NCBI RefSeq assembly: GCF_027943255.1
Contig: NC_072893.1
Coordinates: 33,378,001-33,442,000, forward strand
Source of the DNA: Anastrepha obliqua
Lineage: Eukaryota; Arthropoda; Insecta; Diptera; Tephritidae
Direction: 5' to 3'
DNA: 64,000 nucleotides
Part shown: positions 32,823 to 43,373 of the stretch, piece by piece
How positions within the stretch are numbered: the first letter of the stretch is position 1
Layout: each line of letters begins with the position of its first letter
The notes under the pieces: model-generated
Databases searched by the model: none
Told to the model about the DNA's origin: nothing
What the model saw: the letters and a program-made list of their open reading frames with translations, nothing else
Program-made: the position numbers and the translations under genes

Positions 32823-33926
32823 GGACTATGAATAAGTTCGTGCGGTTTTTTTTCGAAATTTGAAACTTTATTGACGTAAAATGGTTACAAATTTAATATT
32901 CAAAGTATTGTCCGTCGCTTACTACTACTTTTTCCCATCTTTCTGGCAATTCACGGATTCCCTTTGTGAAAAATTCGGTCGGTTTTGCCGCAATCCACGA
33001 ATCGATCCATTTTTTGACTTCATCGTAATTACGGAAGTGCTGGTCAGCCAGGCCATGTTGCATCGATCGGAAGAGATAGTAATCGGATGGCGCAAGGTCT
33101 GGACTATACGGCGGGTGGGGTAGGACATCCCATTTGAGCGTTTCTAAGTATGTTTTGACCACTTGTGCAACATGTGGCCGAGCATTGTCATGTTGCAAAA
33201 TAACTTTGTCGTGTCTATCGGCGTATTGCGGCCGTTTTTCTCGCAGTGCTCGGCTCAAACGCATCAATTGTCGTCGGTAGACATCCCCCGTAATCGTTTC
33301 ATTCGGTTTCAGTAGCTCATAATACACAACACCCAGCTGGTCCCACCAGATACACAGCATAACCTTCAGGCCATGAATATTCTGCGCCGACGTCGATGTT
33401 GAAGCATGGCCAGGGTATCCATACGTTGCCCGACGTTTTGGATTGTCGTAATGGACCCACTTTTCATCGCCAGTCACAATTCGATGCAAAAAACCCTTTC
33501 TTTTGTGCCGTTGAAGCAGTTGTTCGCATGCCATAAAACGGCGTTCAACGTCTCTTGGCTTCAATTCATACGGCACCCAATGGCCTACCTTTCGGATCAT
33601 TCCCATGGCTTTTAAACGTTTGGAAATGGTTGATTGATCAACTCCCATAGTTTTTGCAACCTCTTCTTGCGTTTGAGCCGGATCTTGATCGAGCAATTCC
33701 TCCAATTCGGTATCCATGAACTTTGGCGGCGCACCCTCGCGTTCTTCGTCTTCCAAGCCAAAATCACCACTTTTAAAGCGTGCAAACCACTTCTGGCACG
33801 TTCGCTCAGCTGGCACGTTCGCTCAGCGACAGTAGCTCTCCAATGAATGTTTGGAAATGTGGATCGATGGAATAATAATCAAGTTACGCCATCTGTTGTA
33901 AAACCGCACGAACTTATTCATAGTCC
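32823..33926 (-). mobile_element. Nested mariner, near-complete (1,104 bp)
   Basis: The ends are perfect 27-bp inverted repeats starting GGACTATGAATAAGTTCGTG, at 32823-32849 and complemented at 33900-33926. TA dinucleotides flank both sides (32821-32822 and 33927-33928). It inserted in the N-terminal coding part of the Mos1-like host element, right after the KEFRVLI codons, and in the opposite orientation. The length is below the roughly 1.28 kb usual for mariner because part of the N-terminal coding region is deleted. Identical ends and a long open frame point to a recent insertion compared with all other elements here. Confidence 0.95.
32893..33816 (-). CDS. mariner transposase (DD34D), N-terminally truncated
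   Basis: This frame of 307 codons encodes a cut-and-paste transposase acting on its own terminal repeats in the nucleus. A residual DNA-binding domain comes first (ERTCQKWFARFKSGDFGLED, then a second helix-turn-helix QSTISKRLKAMGM). The linker WVPYEL is near residue 80. The catalytic triad is D117 (VTGDEKW), D210 (LQHDNARPH) and D245 (APSDYYLF), with 34 residues between the last two. The first codon is GTG, not ATG, and lies just downstream of a TGA in the same frame. A 17-bp tandem duplication at 33797-33830 shifts the frame there, and about 40 N-terminal residues of the usual ~345 are lost. The first ATG is near residue 34, so a functional product is unlikely although the core looks intact. 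Confidence 0.93.
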   Translation of the reverse strand: MPAERTCQKWFARFKSGDFGLEDEEREGAPPKFMDTELEELLDQDPAQTQEEVAKTMGVDQSTISKRLKAMGMIRKVGHWVPYELKPRDVERRFMACEQLLQRHKRKGFLHRIVTGDEKWVHYDNPKRRATYGYPGHASTSTSAQNIHGLKVMLCIWWDQLGVVYYELLKPNETITGDVYRRQLMRLSRALREKRPQYADRHDKVILQHDNARPHVAQVVKTYLETLKWDVLPHPPYSPDLAPSDYYLFRSMQHGLADQHFRNYDEVKKWIDSWIAAKPTEFFTKGIRELPERWEKVVVSDGQYFEY

Positions 33927-34196
33927 TATTAGTTGTACACTGCTTCCTGATGGGAAAATATACCGTTCAGGCAAAGCAAGGGCTTGGAAAGTGTGCTGGT
34001 GCTACGGAGACTCACTTCCATCAGTAGCAACAATGAAACGATGTTTTGCTGATGCACAAGCGGGGAAGGTCCATATGAGGCGGCAGTACAAAAAAACATC
34101 AAAAAAATTCACAAAATCGTTTTGAATGATCGAAAAGTGAAGTTGTGTGAGTTAGCTGACATCGTGAAGATATCCAAAAAACGTGTGGGCTTTATA

Positions 34197-35522
34197 CAGG
34201 GTGGCTGATGAAAGCCGCTACCAAAAAAAATTGAATAACTTTTTTTCTTTTTAAGTTATCTGTTCCATTTTTGTTTTAATTTGCAGATTGATCTTTAAAA
34301 TTTATTAAAATGGATAACTGGGACACGCAAACAAGAATTTGGATAGTCCGCCGCTATCACGCACTTAAGTCCGTAGTTTTGGTACAGAGAGACTACAGGC
34401 GGATGTTTGGCGGCGATCCCCCGAGCAGATGGACCATAATGAGACTGGTGAATAATTTGGCTGAGCAAGGAACAGTCGCAAGAAGGTCTTATCATCGAAA
34501 CCCACCAGTTCGGACGGAGGAAACGATCGCTGCTGTAGCTGCAGCTATACACAGCAATCCAAGGGTTTCAACAAGAAGCTTATCTGCTCAACTTGGTGTC
34601 AGCGACAGTCTTTGCAAACAATAATGCACAAAGATTTAGACTTATTTCCCTACAAAATTCAAATGGTTAACAAACTGAATGCAGCAGACTTGCCGATTCG
34701 CTTGGAATTTTGCCAGAAGATCCTGCAAATGGTGGAAGAAGACCAAAACATGTTAAACTGCCTTTTCATGTCTGATGAGGCCCATTTCGATTTAAACGGC
34801 AATGTGAACAAACAAAATTGTCGAATATGGAGTACTTCTGTGGGTTACAGATACTCCACGAGACGGAATTGCATCCTCTTCGCGTGACAGTGTGGTGTGC
34901 GGTTTCTTCACGCTGTATTGTCGGGCCTTATTTTTTTGAAGAAAATGGTCACACCGTTACGGTTACTGGAGACCGTTATTTGAAAATGCTGAAAGAATTT
35001 TTCTATCCAGAACTACGCGGAAAGAGAATTCCTTTCAACTCTGTGTGGTTTCAACAAGATGGGGCAACGTCTCACATAGCCCAGACTGTTATGACAGAGT
35101 TGCGACGAAAATTTCCCAATAAACTGATTTCAAGAAAGTCCGAATTTCGTTGGCCCCCCAGGTCGCCTAACCTTACTGCACCTGACTTTTTCTTGTGGGG
35201 TTTATGTAAACAAGAAGTTTATACCATAAAACAAAGCCAACAAATTTGGATGAACTAAAACAATCCATTCGGGCAACAATTGCGGCTATTCCTGTCGCAA
35301 CTCTCAAAGCAGCAATGAACAACTTTTTACTAAGATGCCGCACTTGTGTCAACGAGCATGGGGGGCATTTAAATTCAATTATTTTTAAAACTATTGTAGT
35401 TAAGCTACATTTAATAAAATTTAATGACCTTCAACTTGAAAAAAAAAAAATAAATGAATTCCATACACTAAAAAAAAAGTTATTTGAGTTTCTTAATGTA
35501 GCAAAATTCATCAGCCACCCTG
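34197..35522 (+). mobile_element. Nested DD41D (rosa-type) transposon, copy B (1,326 bp)
   Basis: A 16-bp perfect inverted repeat, CAGGGTGGCTGATGAA at 34197-34212 and its complement at 35507-35522, bounds the element. TA lies on each side (34195-34196 and 35523-35524). Beyond the perfect part both ends continue with AATAACTTTTTTT-like sequence, so the subterminal regions are also related. It sits in the coding part of the Mos1-like host element and is the only structurally complete member of its group in the window. Confidence 0.92.
34310..35400 (+). pseudogene. DD41D transposase, three frameshifts
   Basis: An ATG at 34310 starts MDNWDTQTRIWIVRRYHALK, the N-terminal helix of this group. A helix-turn-helix region follows (RTEETIAAVAAAIHSNPRVS, LSAQLGVSDS). 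The frame shifts near 34620, 34870 and 35250. The catalytic blocks are all present: MSDEAHFDLNGNVNKQN, WFQQDGATSHIAQ and SPNLTAPDFFLWG. Exactly 41 residues lie between the second and third Asp. An ENF-equivalent C-terminal helix (AAMNNFLLRCRTCVNEHGGH) closes the protein. The rosa element of Ceratitis rosa is described as DD41D, which fits a tephritid host. Triad intact, but frames broken, so inactive. Confidence 0.9.
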
Positions 35523-35899
35523 TATATAAAAAGCTCTAGTGGGAGCTGCGTTTGTTCATTGCTGACCAAAACAATGGCAAAACTACATACATGCATTGAA
35601 CTTCGAATTGCTCCCATATCCACTGTATTCGCCAGATTTGGCTCTCAGCGACTACCTAAAAAAATGCTCGCTGGTAAGAAATTTCGCTCGAATGAAGAGT
35701 TTATCCCCGTAAGCTAAGGTCTATTTTGAGGCAAAAGATAAATCGTTCTACAAAAGTGCTATTGAAGTGTTAGAGCGGCGCTGGAATGATTGTGTTGTTC
35801 TCGATGGAAATTATCATACGTTGATGAACAAAACTAATTTTGAACAAAAAAAACCTGTTTCTTTGTTCGGCCCGGGACCTTTTAGCCCATGTGTTAATT

Positions 35900-37540
35900 G
35901 CATGCCAGTACTCGAAATGCAGCCCTTAATATTAGACGTTTAGGTAAAAATATTCCCTCTCGCTCATAAACATTTTTCTTGCAATACGTGAGTATTACTG
36001 AGTGAGAATACTGAAAGAGAATACAGAGCATCGCCTCATAACTAAGTTTGCCAGAGCCTCTACTATCCATTGCCTGAAAAAACAAATTAAAATATCACAA
36101 ACAGCTGCCTATGCATCACCTTTGACTCATCCTATAGCTTAAAACAACTTCTCAACTTAAAATTGTTTTAAAAGAGTATTGAAATGCCGCTGCAATTGGG
36201 CCCTTGGATAGATAAGCAAGCAACGCCACTGCCAACCACTTCTAAAACTGCAATATCCACATCGAACTAAGCACTTGGCTGAAAAATATTTCATTTATAT
36301 TTTTTAAAGTCTGGAAAATTTGTAAGTGTGTGTGCTTTACCGTACTCAAAGCCAAAAAATGTAACTACAAAAATTTGGGAGCATCTTAGGTATAACAGAT
36401 ACAATTTTTCTACCGCTTCGACAACTGCACTGCTCAACTCATGTTCAAAGAAATGCTCAAAAACAAGAAAGCAACCAAAAAATGTGAGTGGCACAATTAA
36501 AATAAAGCAGGACAACAACTAAGTTTAAAGCCAATGTTGTCAAAAGTACTTGAAGATTTTTATCGTTGACCCATTTTTCGAAGCACAAGACATTACTAAG
36601 GCGCCTAGGTGGGCACTTTAAGACAACTGAAGCGTTCAGAAGAAAAGGGAAACTGTATTATGAAAAGTATAAAAAATGAATGAGTGAATGAAGTAAAAAG
36701 CAGAAAAGGATATAAGGCTAACCCCACACAAAAAAGTGAACGATCAAATAGGTGTCAAGAATTTGAGAATGAGACAAAGTTGCGGGCTAAGAAAATATAA
36801 GAAGTTTCCAAATGCCGAGTGGTGAAACCAGAGCTGCAGTTAAATATTTAAATACATGCCATACATACACATACATATATGCATAAATTTCATACCACCT
36901 GATATGACGTGATTCCAGATAAAACTGTCAGTATTAGCAACAGTCTGGCAATTGTGGAGTGTCAGTCAAGCCTTTTATCGCATACCCAGTAGCAGACAAG
37001 GCCATGTACAGCGTCTTGATGGCTAACATTAGGAGCGGCAATAAGAACAACAACAATTATACATATCTATGCCAACTTAGTGTAGAATTGCTGCAAGCTA
37101 AGCACGAACCAACTGAGACAACGCCAAATTCAAAACGATGCCGTAAAAGCGCACCCTCTCATACACACAAATGGTACAGAGACTCACAGAATTGTTTCGC
37201 ATAGTCATTTGTATGTAAAAATATCAAATTTCTTATCTATTAAGTAGACGAATTTACATTTTTAAGTGCATATTCTTATTGTTCCGCATTCCCTAAAGAA
37301 ATCGGCTAGTCGGAAAGCACAAATATTGTACTGTTAGGTAATTATAACAAAAAACGTGCATTACAATGAGTTTTTGTGCCTCCAAAAGTATTTTGTTTAT
37401 TGCTTTTGAAATCCTCACTTGAAACAGTTTCGACTGCTTATTTATTTTTAGCTGAACTGGGGTCCACTATAGTGTACTTTTGTGTTATTCATATAGCTAA
37501 TATCTGAATTCACTTCGTTTGTATTTGTCTAATTTTGATA
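35900..37540. other. Unassigned intergenic sequence
   Basis: No recognisable gene, element or strong repeat. Short ORFs at 35894-37204 lack domains. Confidence 0.45.
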
Positions 37541-37544
37541 ACCG

Positions 37545-37798
37545 AAAATGCCAAATGCGACAATCCAACAAAACCATAGAGTTACTCATCACTTCCAATC
37601 AAACTTTGAAAACAATGGTGACTGTGTGGCAATATTTTTGGACGTTGCTAAAACGTTTGACAAAGAGTGGCACAAAGACTTGTTTCAAAAATAAAAACTA
37701 AACCCATTGACTACTATATCCACATAAAAAGCTACCAAACCAATCGAAGTTTCTATATTAAATATGACAATCATTGTTCAGATATTCTCTGCCCAACA
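37545..37798 (+). pseudogene. Jockey-like reverse transcriptase fragment
   Basis: In changing frames the plus strand gives NKTIELLITSNQTLK, VAIFLDVAKTFDKEWHKDLF and IKSYQTNRSFYIKYDNHCSD. These are the FLDVxxAFDxVWH motif with its Asp and the following fingers-palm segment of Jockey-type reverse transcriptases. Both ends are cut. On the right it runs straight into the RTE-like element. Confidence 0.7.
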
Positions 37799-37799
37799 T

Positions 37800-39610
37800 G
37801 CCGACATGCTCGTTCTTTACGAACCGCCGTCTAAGAAGAAATCGGATTTCGGCGGCCCTGAAAAAATTGATATGATAGGGAATGACATTCTGTCGGGCAA
37901 AGAGAGGATGCTGCGGGCGAAACGCGAGCCATGTGGAATCCCTACCGGAAGCTAAAAAAGGAAGAGAGACATATTATCAGAAAGATGAAACGACAGGCCG
38001 TGAATACGAGGAGCAGAAAATTTGGCTGCTTAGAGAAGGTTTCAACACTGGGGCGTTTTCCTGTAAGAATAAAGACGGCGATCTGGTGGCTGACATCCAG
38101 AGAGTGCTTAAATTATGGAGGGACACTTCTTGAACGTGTTAAATACTGACATCAGCACATGCCACAGAGAATGTGAATATCCCGATACCCCAATCGTTGA
38201 CGACGAAACTGTCGCTCCGCTACCCGACCATGACGAGGCGAAAATAGTGATTACGCCGGAGTTGACAGACTGGCGGCTGAGCTATTCAAATATGTGCATG
38301 CATCAGCTTCTATGGAAAATATGGTCGAATGAAAGCATGCCTGCCGATTGGAATTTAAGTGTACTCTGCCCAATCAATAATAAGGGTGATCCTGCAATCT
38401 GTGCCAATTATTGCGGGACTAGTCTTCTAAATATCGCCTTATAGCGAGCGTATTGTGTGAAAGGCTTAAGCCCACCATCAACCAACTGATTTTTAAGCTT
38501 TTGACCTGGAAAGTCCACAATCGACCAAATATTTACAATACGCCAAGTCTTGGAAAAGACCCGTAAAAGGAGAATCGACACGCATCATATTTTCGACGAC
38601 TTCAAAGCTGCATTCGACAGTACGAAAAGGAGTTTTCTGTATGCCGCGATGTCTGAATTTGGTATCCCCGCAAAACTAATACGGCTATGCAAGATGACGT
38701 TGCTCAACACCAGAAGCGCCGTCAGAATTGGGAAGGACCTCTCCGAGCCATTTGATACCAAACGAGGTTTCAGACAGGGTGACTCGCTGTCGTGTAACTT
38801 CTTTAACCTGATGTTGGAGAGGATCATACAAGCCGCATAATTTAGTCGCTCAAGCACAATCTTTTGTAAGAGCGTACAATTGTTGGCGTATGCCGATGAT
38901 ATTAACATCCATTTCTGCTGGTGAACGAGGACAAAACGAAGTACCTCCTGTCTTCAAACAAACAGTCGGCGCACTCGCGTATCGGCACCCACGTCACAGT
39001 TGATAGTTATGATTTCGAGGTTGTAAATGACTTCGTTTATTTAGGAACCTGCATTGACACTAATGACAATGTCAGCCTGGAAATCCAACGTAGAATCTCT
39101 CTTGCCAAGAAGTGCTACTTTGGACCAAGTAGGCAATTGAATAGTAATGTCCTCTCTCGACAAACAAAACTAACACTCTACAAGGCTCTCATCGTGTCCG
39201 TAATAACGTATGGCGCAGAAGCTTGGACGGTGACAACATCCGATGAAGTGACGTTTGGAGTGTTTGAGAGAAAGACTGTGCGTAAGATTTTTGGACCTTT
39301 GCACGTTGGCAACGTCGAATATCGCAGACGATGGAATGATGAGCTGTATGAGCCTTACGACGACATAGACATAGCGCAGCGAATAAAGATCCAGCGGCTA
39401 CGTTGGCTGGGTCATGTAGGCCGAATGGAAACAAAGTTAAGTAAGTAAGTATTCGATGCGGTACCAATTGGTGGTAGGAGAAAGACTTGGTATCACTTGG
39501 TGTGTCCAACTGGTGCCAGTTAGCACAAGAAAGAAACGACTGGCGCGCTTTATTAAGCTCGGCCGCAATCTCGTAATTGGTTATCGTGTCAGTCAAGAAG
39601 AAGAAGAGTT
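37800..39610 (+). pseudogene. RTE-like non-LTR retrotransposon, 5' truncated and internally deleted
   Basis: The largest LINE remnant here. In order: linker with GFNTGAFSCKNKDGDLVADI (38040-38100), fingers with ESMPADWNLSVLCPI and NNKGDPAICANYCGTSLLNI (38330-38440), FRPGKSTIDQIF in a degraded frame, then DTHHIFDDFKAAFDSTKRSF, KRGFRQGDSLSCNFFNLMLE (38550-38840). LLAYADDINIHF (38882-38915) is the active site. From 38921 an uninterrupted 175-codon frame holds EVVNDFVYLGTCIDTNDNVS, TYGAEAWTVTTSDE and LRWLGHVGRMETK. Sequence after YADD is deleted by some tens of residues. The endonuclease is missing. The tail near 39595-39608 is GAAGAAGAAGA. Related 3' pieces lie at 44400 and 48090. Confidence 0.85.
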
Positions 39611-39619
39611 AAGGTTATT

Positions 39620-39915
39620 TTAAATTGAACTGGCGTCATAAGTAAATGCGAGCTGCTTCTAGGAAGTAATCTATTTAGTTTTTTATTTGCAGTTCACCAA
39701 AAAATTCAAACACCTGTAGATATTACGCATAAATATATCGTCTAAAAATCGGGCAGACTTGGTCAAAAGTAGACCGACATATTTTTTTTAATGATTTCTG
39801 AATTGGAAAAAAAAACAAAAAAACACTAGAAAAAATAAAACCAGCATATGGTCTCGAATATAAATTTTTTTATAGTTTGGCAAATAATTTTGCTTAGTAA
39901 TTTTCGCAATTGGCA
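39620..39915. other. Unassigned AT-rich sequence
   Basis: AT-rich and featureless, lying between the RTE tail and the orphan ORF. Confidence 0.4.
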
Positions 39916-39920
39916 TTGCA

Positions 39921-40307
39921 CTATTCTAGGATCGATCTTTGGCTTCTTTGATATGAAAAATTCCTGAACGGAATCGATGAATCCAAAATTGCACGACCTG
40001 TAATAGTATCGGTATCATAAACAACATTCACAATTTCAACGGCTTGGCCATTACCTAAGAAAATTTCTAGAAGGAATCGAAATTTCTCTTTAACATCCTG
40101 TAGCTCACAACTGAATGGATCCAAGAATAGCAGCAAAAGAATTTTTTTAGTGTGAAATGTTGCCATGATAACGAACAGAAGCCTTAAATTGTTTGATTGA
40201 TACTTTATGAGATATCGATCACTACATCCATCTACAGAAAAATAATGGATTTTTTCCCCCAAACTAATTTCTTGAAAATATGATCGAACGATGGAGAATT
40301 CAGTCAC
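39921..40307 (-). CDS. Unassigned 128-codon ORF
   Basis: An uninterrupted ATG-to-stop frame of 128 codons with mixed composition, including YFQEISLGEKIHYFSVDGCS, DVKEKFRFLLEIFLGNGQAV and YDTDTITGRAILDSS. It is not low complexity and matches none of the element families seen here. It is not flanked by recognisable inverted ends. It could be an exon-like piece of an unknown element or a chance ORF. No start context, splice site or promoter can be argued with confidence. Confidence 0.25.
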   Translation of the reverse strand: MTEFSIVRSYFQEISLGEKIHYFSVDGCSDRYLIKYQSNNLRLLFVIMATFHTKKILLLLFLDPFSCELQDVKEKFRFLLEIFLGNGQAVEIVNVVYDTDTITGRAILDSSIPFRNFSYQRSQRSILE

Positions 40308-40309
40308 TT

Positions 40310-41735
40310 TTAATTTGATAAATCATAATTCTGGATCGGCTAAAAGATTCTTCAGATTTTAAATAAATTTTGGGATCAGCTTTTTATTCTTTTTAATCCT
40401 AAAATGGCGATATCTCGAAAATTACAAGGCCGAAAAAAAATCATGTGCCATCAACTTCAAATATCTTTTCGGTTGTAAATTAGGGTAATGAATTTTTATT
40501 CCAATAAATATTTTAATTGTCATCCAATATTAGTGAAAATTCTTCTGCATCGTATGTCATATGCCACGCTCTGTAAATTATTTTTCTCATTTGATTGCTC
40601 GCAGAATTTTCCTTAAGTTCGGTTATTGCTTTTGTGGTCTTCTCTACAATTTTTTGTAATTGAAAAATTAGTGCAGGCTACTTCGAATTCAATTTCATAT
40701 TTTTTTCTTCTGGCGCAAAAAGACACATAGCAGCGTGGGGGAAAAACGTGCTGTTGTATTTTTTGTACTCAAACTCATTTACAGCATCACTTACTGAATT
40801 TTTGCTTTTTCGTTACAACTTTTTGCTTTTTTCTTACAGTTACATTTATTTTAAATCCTTACTTTTATTTTTTTGTTCCCGAGCTCCAGATATCACGCAA
40901 ACTGTGCTGCTATTTCATTATCTAATTTTTGTCAACTTTTTCACTCGATGCACGTATGTATTAGTAAACTCACACACACATTCATATTCTACATCAAAAG
41001 TATCCTCCTTTTCGTATGCACTTTTCTTGGCTATCATATTTTCGCAAGCATTGCAATTTCATTGCCAACAGTTTCTCGACGCCTACTCACAAATGCTTCC
41101 TCGGTCGCTCTTGGCGCGTCTCTACCACTCCTGCTCATCATTGATTTTCTTATACGTTTTTTACGCTCACTACTTGTCCACTTGGCAACGAGTCGGTGCG
41201 TCATTTTTCATTTCACTGCCTCTAAAATTTACTTTAGTTTCTATACCTTTTACATTTTTTGTAGCAACTTTTACTTTTTTGTGGGCGCACAAAGACAAAT
41301 GCTTATCAGCATTGGCAGGGGCTTCATTGCTATTGTTGTAAAGTGCAGTAGCAACAAAGTGACGGCAACTTCGTTACGGTAGCGCATTTTAGTGGAAGCG
41401 AGTTGAGAAGATGTGGGATTTCGTCAAATAGTAAAAGGCAGAATAGAAGTGTAAAATTTATTTTCTAGCAACTAAATGCGAGGGCAGTGCAGGGATTTGT
41501 AAAAAAATATTGAATTCTGCGAAATGAGTTTATTACTACTAATCGTAAGTTAAACTAGCGTACTGAATGAGCAAAATTCATAAGACAAGGGACCAGCTAA
41601 AATAGACATGGTGCAACTCCCTGCCCTTTTTTCGTTTTTGTCGAGACAGACTAGCAAGTATAGCACTCAGATAGAATTAAGTACATTGTATTGCACTCGG
41701 GTTGGGCTTTAATTTTCTTTAAATCTGCTCAACCT
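40310..41735. other. Unassigned T-rich sequence with overlapping chance ORFs
   Basis: Two overlapping plus-strand ORFs of 197 and 169 codons (40748-41341 and 40873-41382) are dominated by Phe, Leu, Ser and Tyr, as expected from a T-rich strand. Neither has a domain or signal of selection. The AT-rich stretch at 40400-40560 resembles in style the AT-rich repeats but does not align. Confidence 0.45.
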
Positions 41736-41739
41736 CCGA

Positions 41740-42110
41740 AGAAATCTGCGTAGATCTTGTGGTAACAAGCAGCCAAGGTGGTCGCTTCTTAACACATCAG
41801 TGCCAAAAACCTCAAACCTGATTCGAGCGGGGCGGAGCTGACGCACAGAAAGGGGTCCGCCGTATCATCCTCCTCTTCACATGGTGGGCAGAGTGCACTG
41901 TTTGCTTTCCCCATAGAAACTGGCCCGTCCTCAGTCCAACCAGCCGCCTACAGTCCCCTCTGCTCAATGATAAGAGGAACTTCGATAGTCGGTCGGACAT
42001 GACATGTAACATCAGTTTTGCCCATCTGCAGCCTCTCTCAGCCTGCCAAGCTCGCTTGTGGGTTACTGAATCACGACACTGATTCCAATTTAAACTCCTA
42101 TTTGACTCCT
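41740..42110 (-). pseudogene. LOA-like C-terminal fragment
   Basis: The minus strand reads MLHVMSDRLSKFLLSLSRGD then CRRLVGLRTGQF and, after a shift, NSALCPPCEEEDDTADPFLC. This is the C-x2-C part of the cluster with a damaged His (DPFLC where HFLC is usual). The upstream DNA CACAAGCGAGCTTGGCAGGC (42058-42039 complement) matches 5922-5941 of the LOA-like copy at 5830 with one mismatch. The two are therefore the same family in opposite orientations. Confidence 0.68.
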
Positions 42111-42114
42111 GTTT

Positions 42115-42590
42115 GAATCATTTGCTGTTATAAGGAAAATTATGCTACGACTTTAGTATTTTACGTTGGGTTTGTTATGGTTTCTGATGATACATAAAAT
42201 CGATTTTACTAAGATTTTACTGCAGGCATTCGAGTCGATGAATTGGAAACCTTTACTCGTTGAAATCTTTCCATAAGGTGTCAGATGGGAGTTATAGTTG
42301 AGGAGTGCAAGAGCAGTATATCGAAACCTCAAATTGCAGCCTAAGCACTGCATGGCCTAACAAAAAGCTGCTTTTGACTATGGAAACACCCCATATATGT
42401 CACCCAATTGCCAATTAGCAGCAAACTTATGATGGATTATTGGTTTATCATGTTTTATTAGTTGAATTAGGGGATGTATTTGGAGCTCCTGGGATTAAAA
42501 TAATTTGAAAGGTATGTATGTTTTCCTTTAACTACTAGAGGAGTATATACGTTAGTTTTAAAGTGTACATAAATTATCTTCTTTTATTTA
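42115..42590. other. Unassigned intergenic sequence
   Basis: No recognisable coding or repeat signal. Confidence 0.4.
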
Positions 42591-42594
42591 TATT

Positions 42595-42870
42595 TGGGCA
42601 GTCTACAGTGTCTAATCTTGCCATCTTACAATATTTTTTTTCAAATAAATTATCTTCGCTTGGATTTCATTCTATTTTACTACAGTTGGTGGAATCGTAT
42701 TTATGCGGAAGGCGTTACGCGGTCGCTATTGGTGGTATATCCTACGAAACATTTGTTGCCTGCTCTGGAGTGCCTCAGGGAAGGCCAGGAAGGAGGCCTC
42801 TCTTCATTAATTCATTCGCTAAGTTTTTGATTCATGAGCAGATATTACTTAAAAATTTGCCATGCCAATA
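42595..42870 (+). pseudogene. Jockey or I-like reverse transcriptase fragment (palm)
   Basis: The open frame gives LSSLGFHSILLQLVESYLCG and then AVAIGGISYETFVACSGVPQ ending GRPGRRPLFINSFAKF. The GVPQG motif with the preceding loop identifies a non-LTR reverse transcriptase palm. The usual GSxLGPLLF now reads RPGRRPLF after a small deletion or shift. Both ends are truncated. Confidence 0.72.
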
Positions 42871-42879
42871 GGTATTTTA

Positions 42880-43370
42880 TCTCGTGAAGCCTTGGAAGCA
42901 CGAGAAAAGGACTTCAGAAACTTCAAAAAAAAAGAAAAAATAAAATTAGGTAAAGAGAAAAAAAGATACAGAACTTCGTGAACATATTCCTGTTATCATC
43001 AGATCTTTTAATATGATCACTATCAAGAGGTACAACAATGTATACAAATAGATACTTCAAAATTGAGAGCGATGGGTTAGGTTTGCTAGCAAAAAAATAT
43101 GTGGCAATTTCTATAGATCTTGAAGCGTCTCACTTATCTTATACGAAAACCTAAAAAAACTAAATTTTCAAAAATAAGTAACAAAATTGTTGCTTAGCTT
43201 TGCATCTGCAATGAAGCACTAATTTTTTAGTTATGTCAGCAGATCAAACTGAAATGAATACAGTGGTTTGATGTGCCTAAAATTGTCATGCTTTATATTT
43301 TGTAAAAATACATTTAAAGAAAAAGAGTTAGGTCTCATAAATCCTTGGCCTTTCGAAGATTGGCTCTTCG
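42880..43370. other. Unassigned sequence
   Basis: AT-rich with no recognised features. Confidence 0.4.
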
Positions 43371-43373
43371 TTT

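Larger units (their letters stand above)
32687..35894 (+). mobile_element. Mos1-like mariner relic hosting two nested transposons
   Basis: TA at 32685-32686 and 35895-35896 flank imperfect inverted ends, ACACTTGGACTGAAAAGTTC on the left and, complemented, ACACATGGGCTAAAAGGTCC on the right. The interior outside the two nests (about 770 bp) codes in pieces: KEFRVL just before the first nest, then HCFLMGKYTVQAKQ and VATMKRCFADAQAG. LNDRKVKLCELADIVKISKK and RVGF lie before the second nest. After it come PYPLYSPDLALSDY, NEEFIP, YKSAIEVLERRWND and LDGNYHTLMNK. The order and motifs match mauritiana-subfamily (Mos1-type) transposases. The region with the first two Asp residues is missing, so it died by internal deletion as well as insertion. 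Confidence 0.85.

Noticed and set aside
33634..34125. Plus-strand ORFs of 70 and 92 codons
   Set aside because: The first is the antisense of the nested mariner transposase. The second is a short open piece of the Mos1-like host element already annotated.
40748..41341. 197-codon plus-strand ORF, possible membrane protein
   Set aside because: Hydrophobicity follows from a T-rich strand. A second 169-codon frame overlaps it, and no topology or family signal is present.
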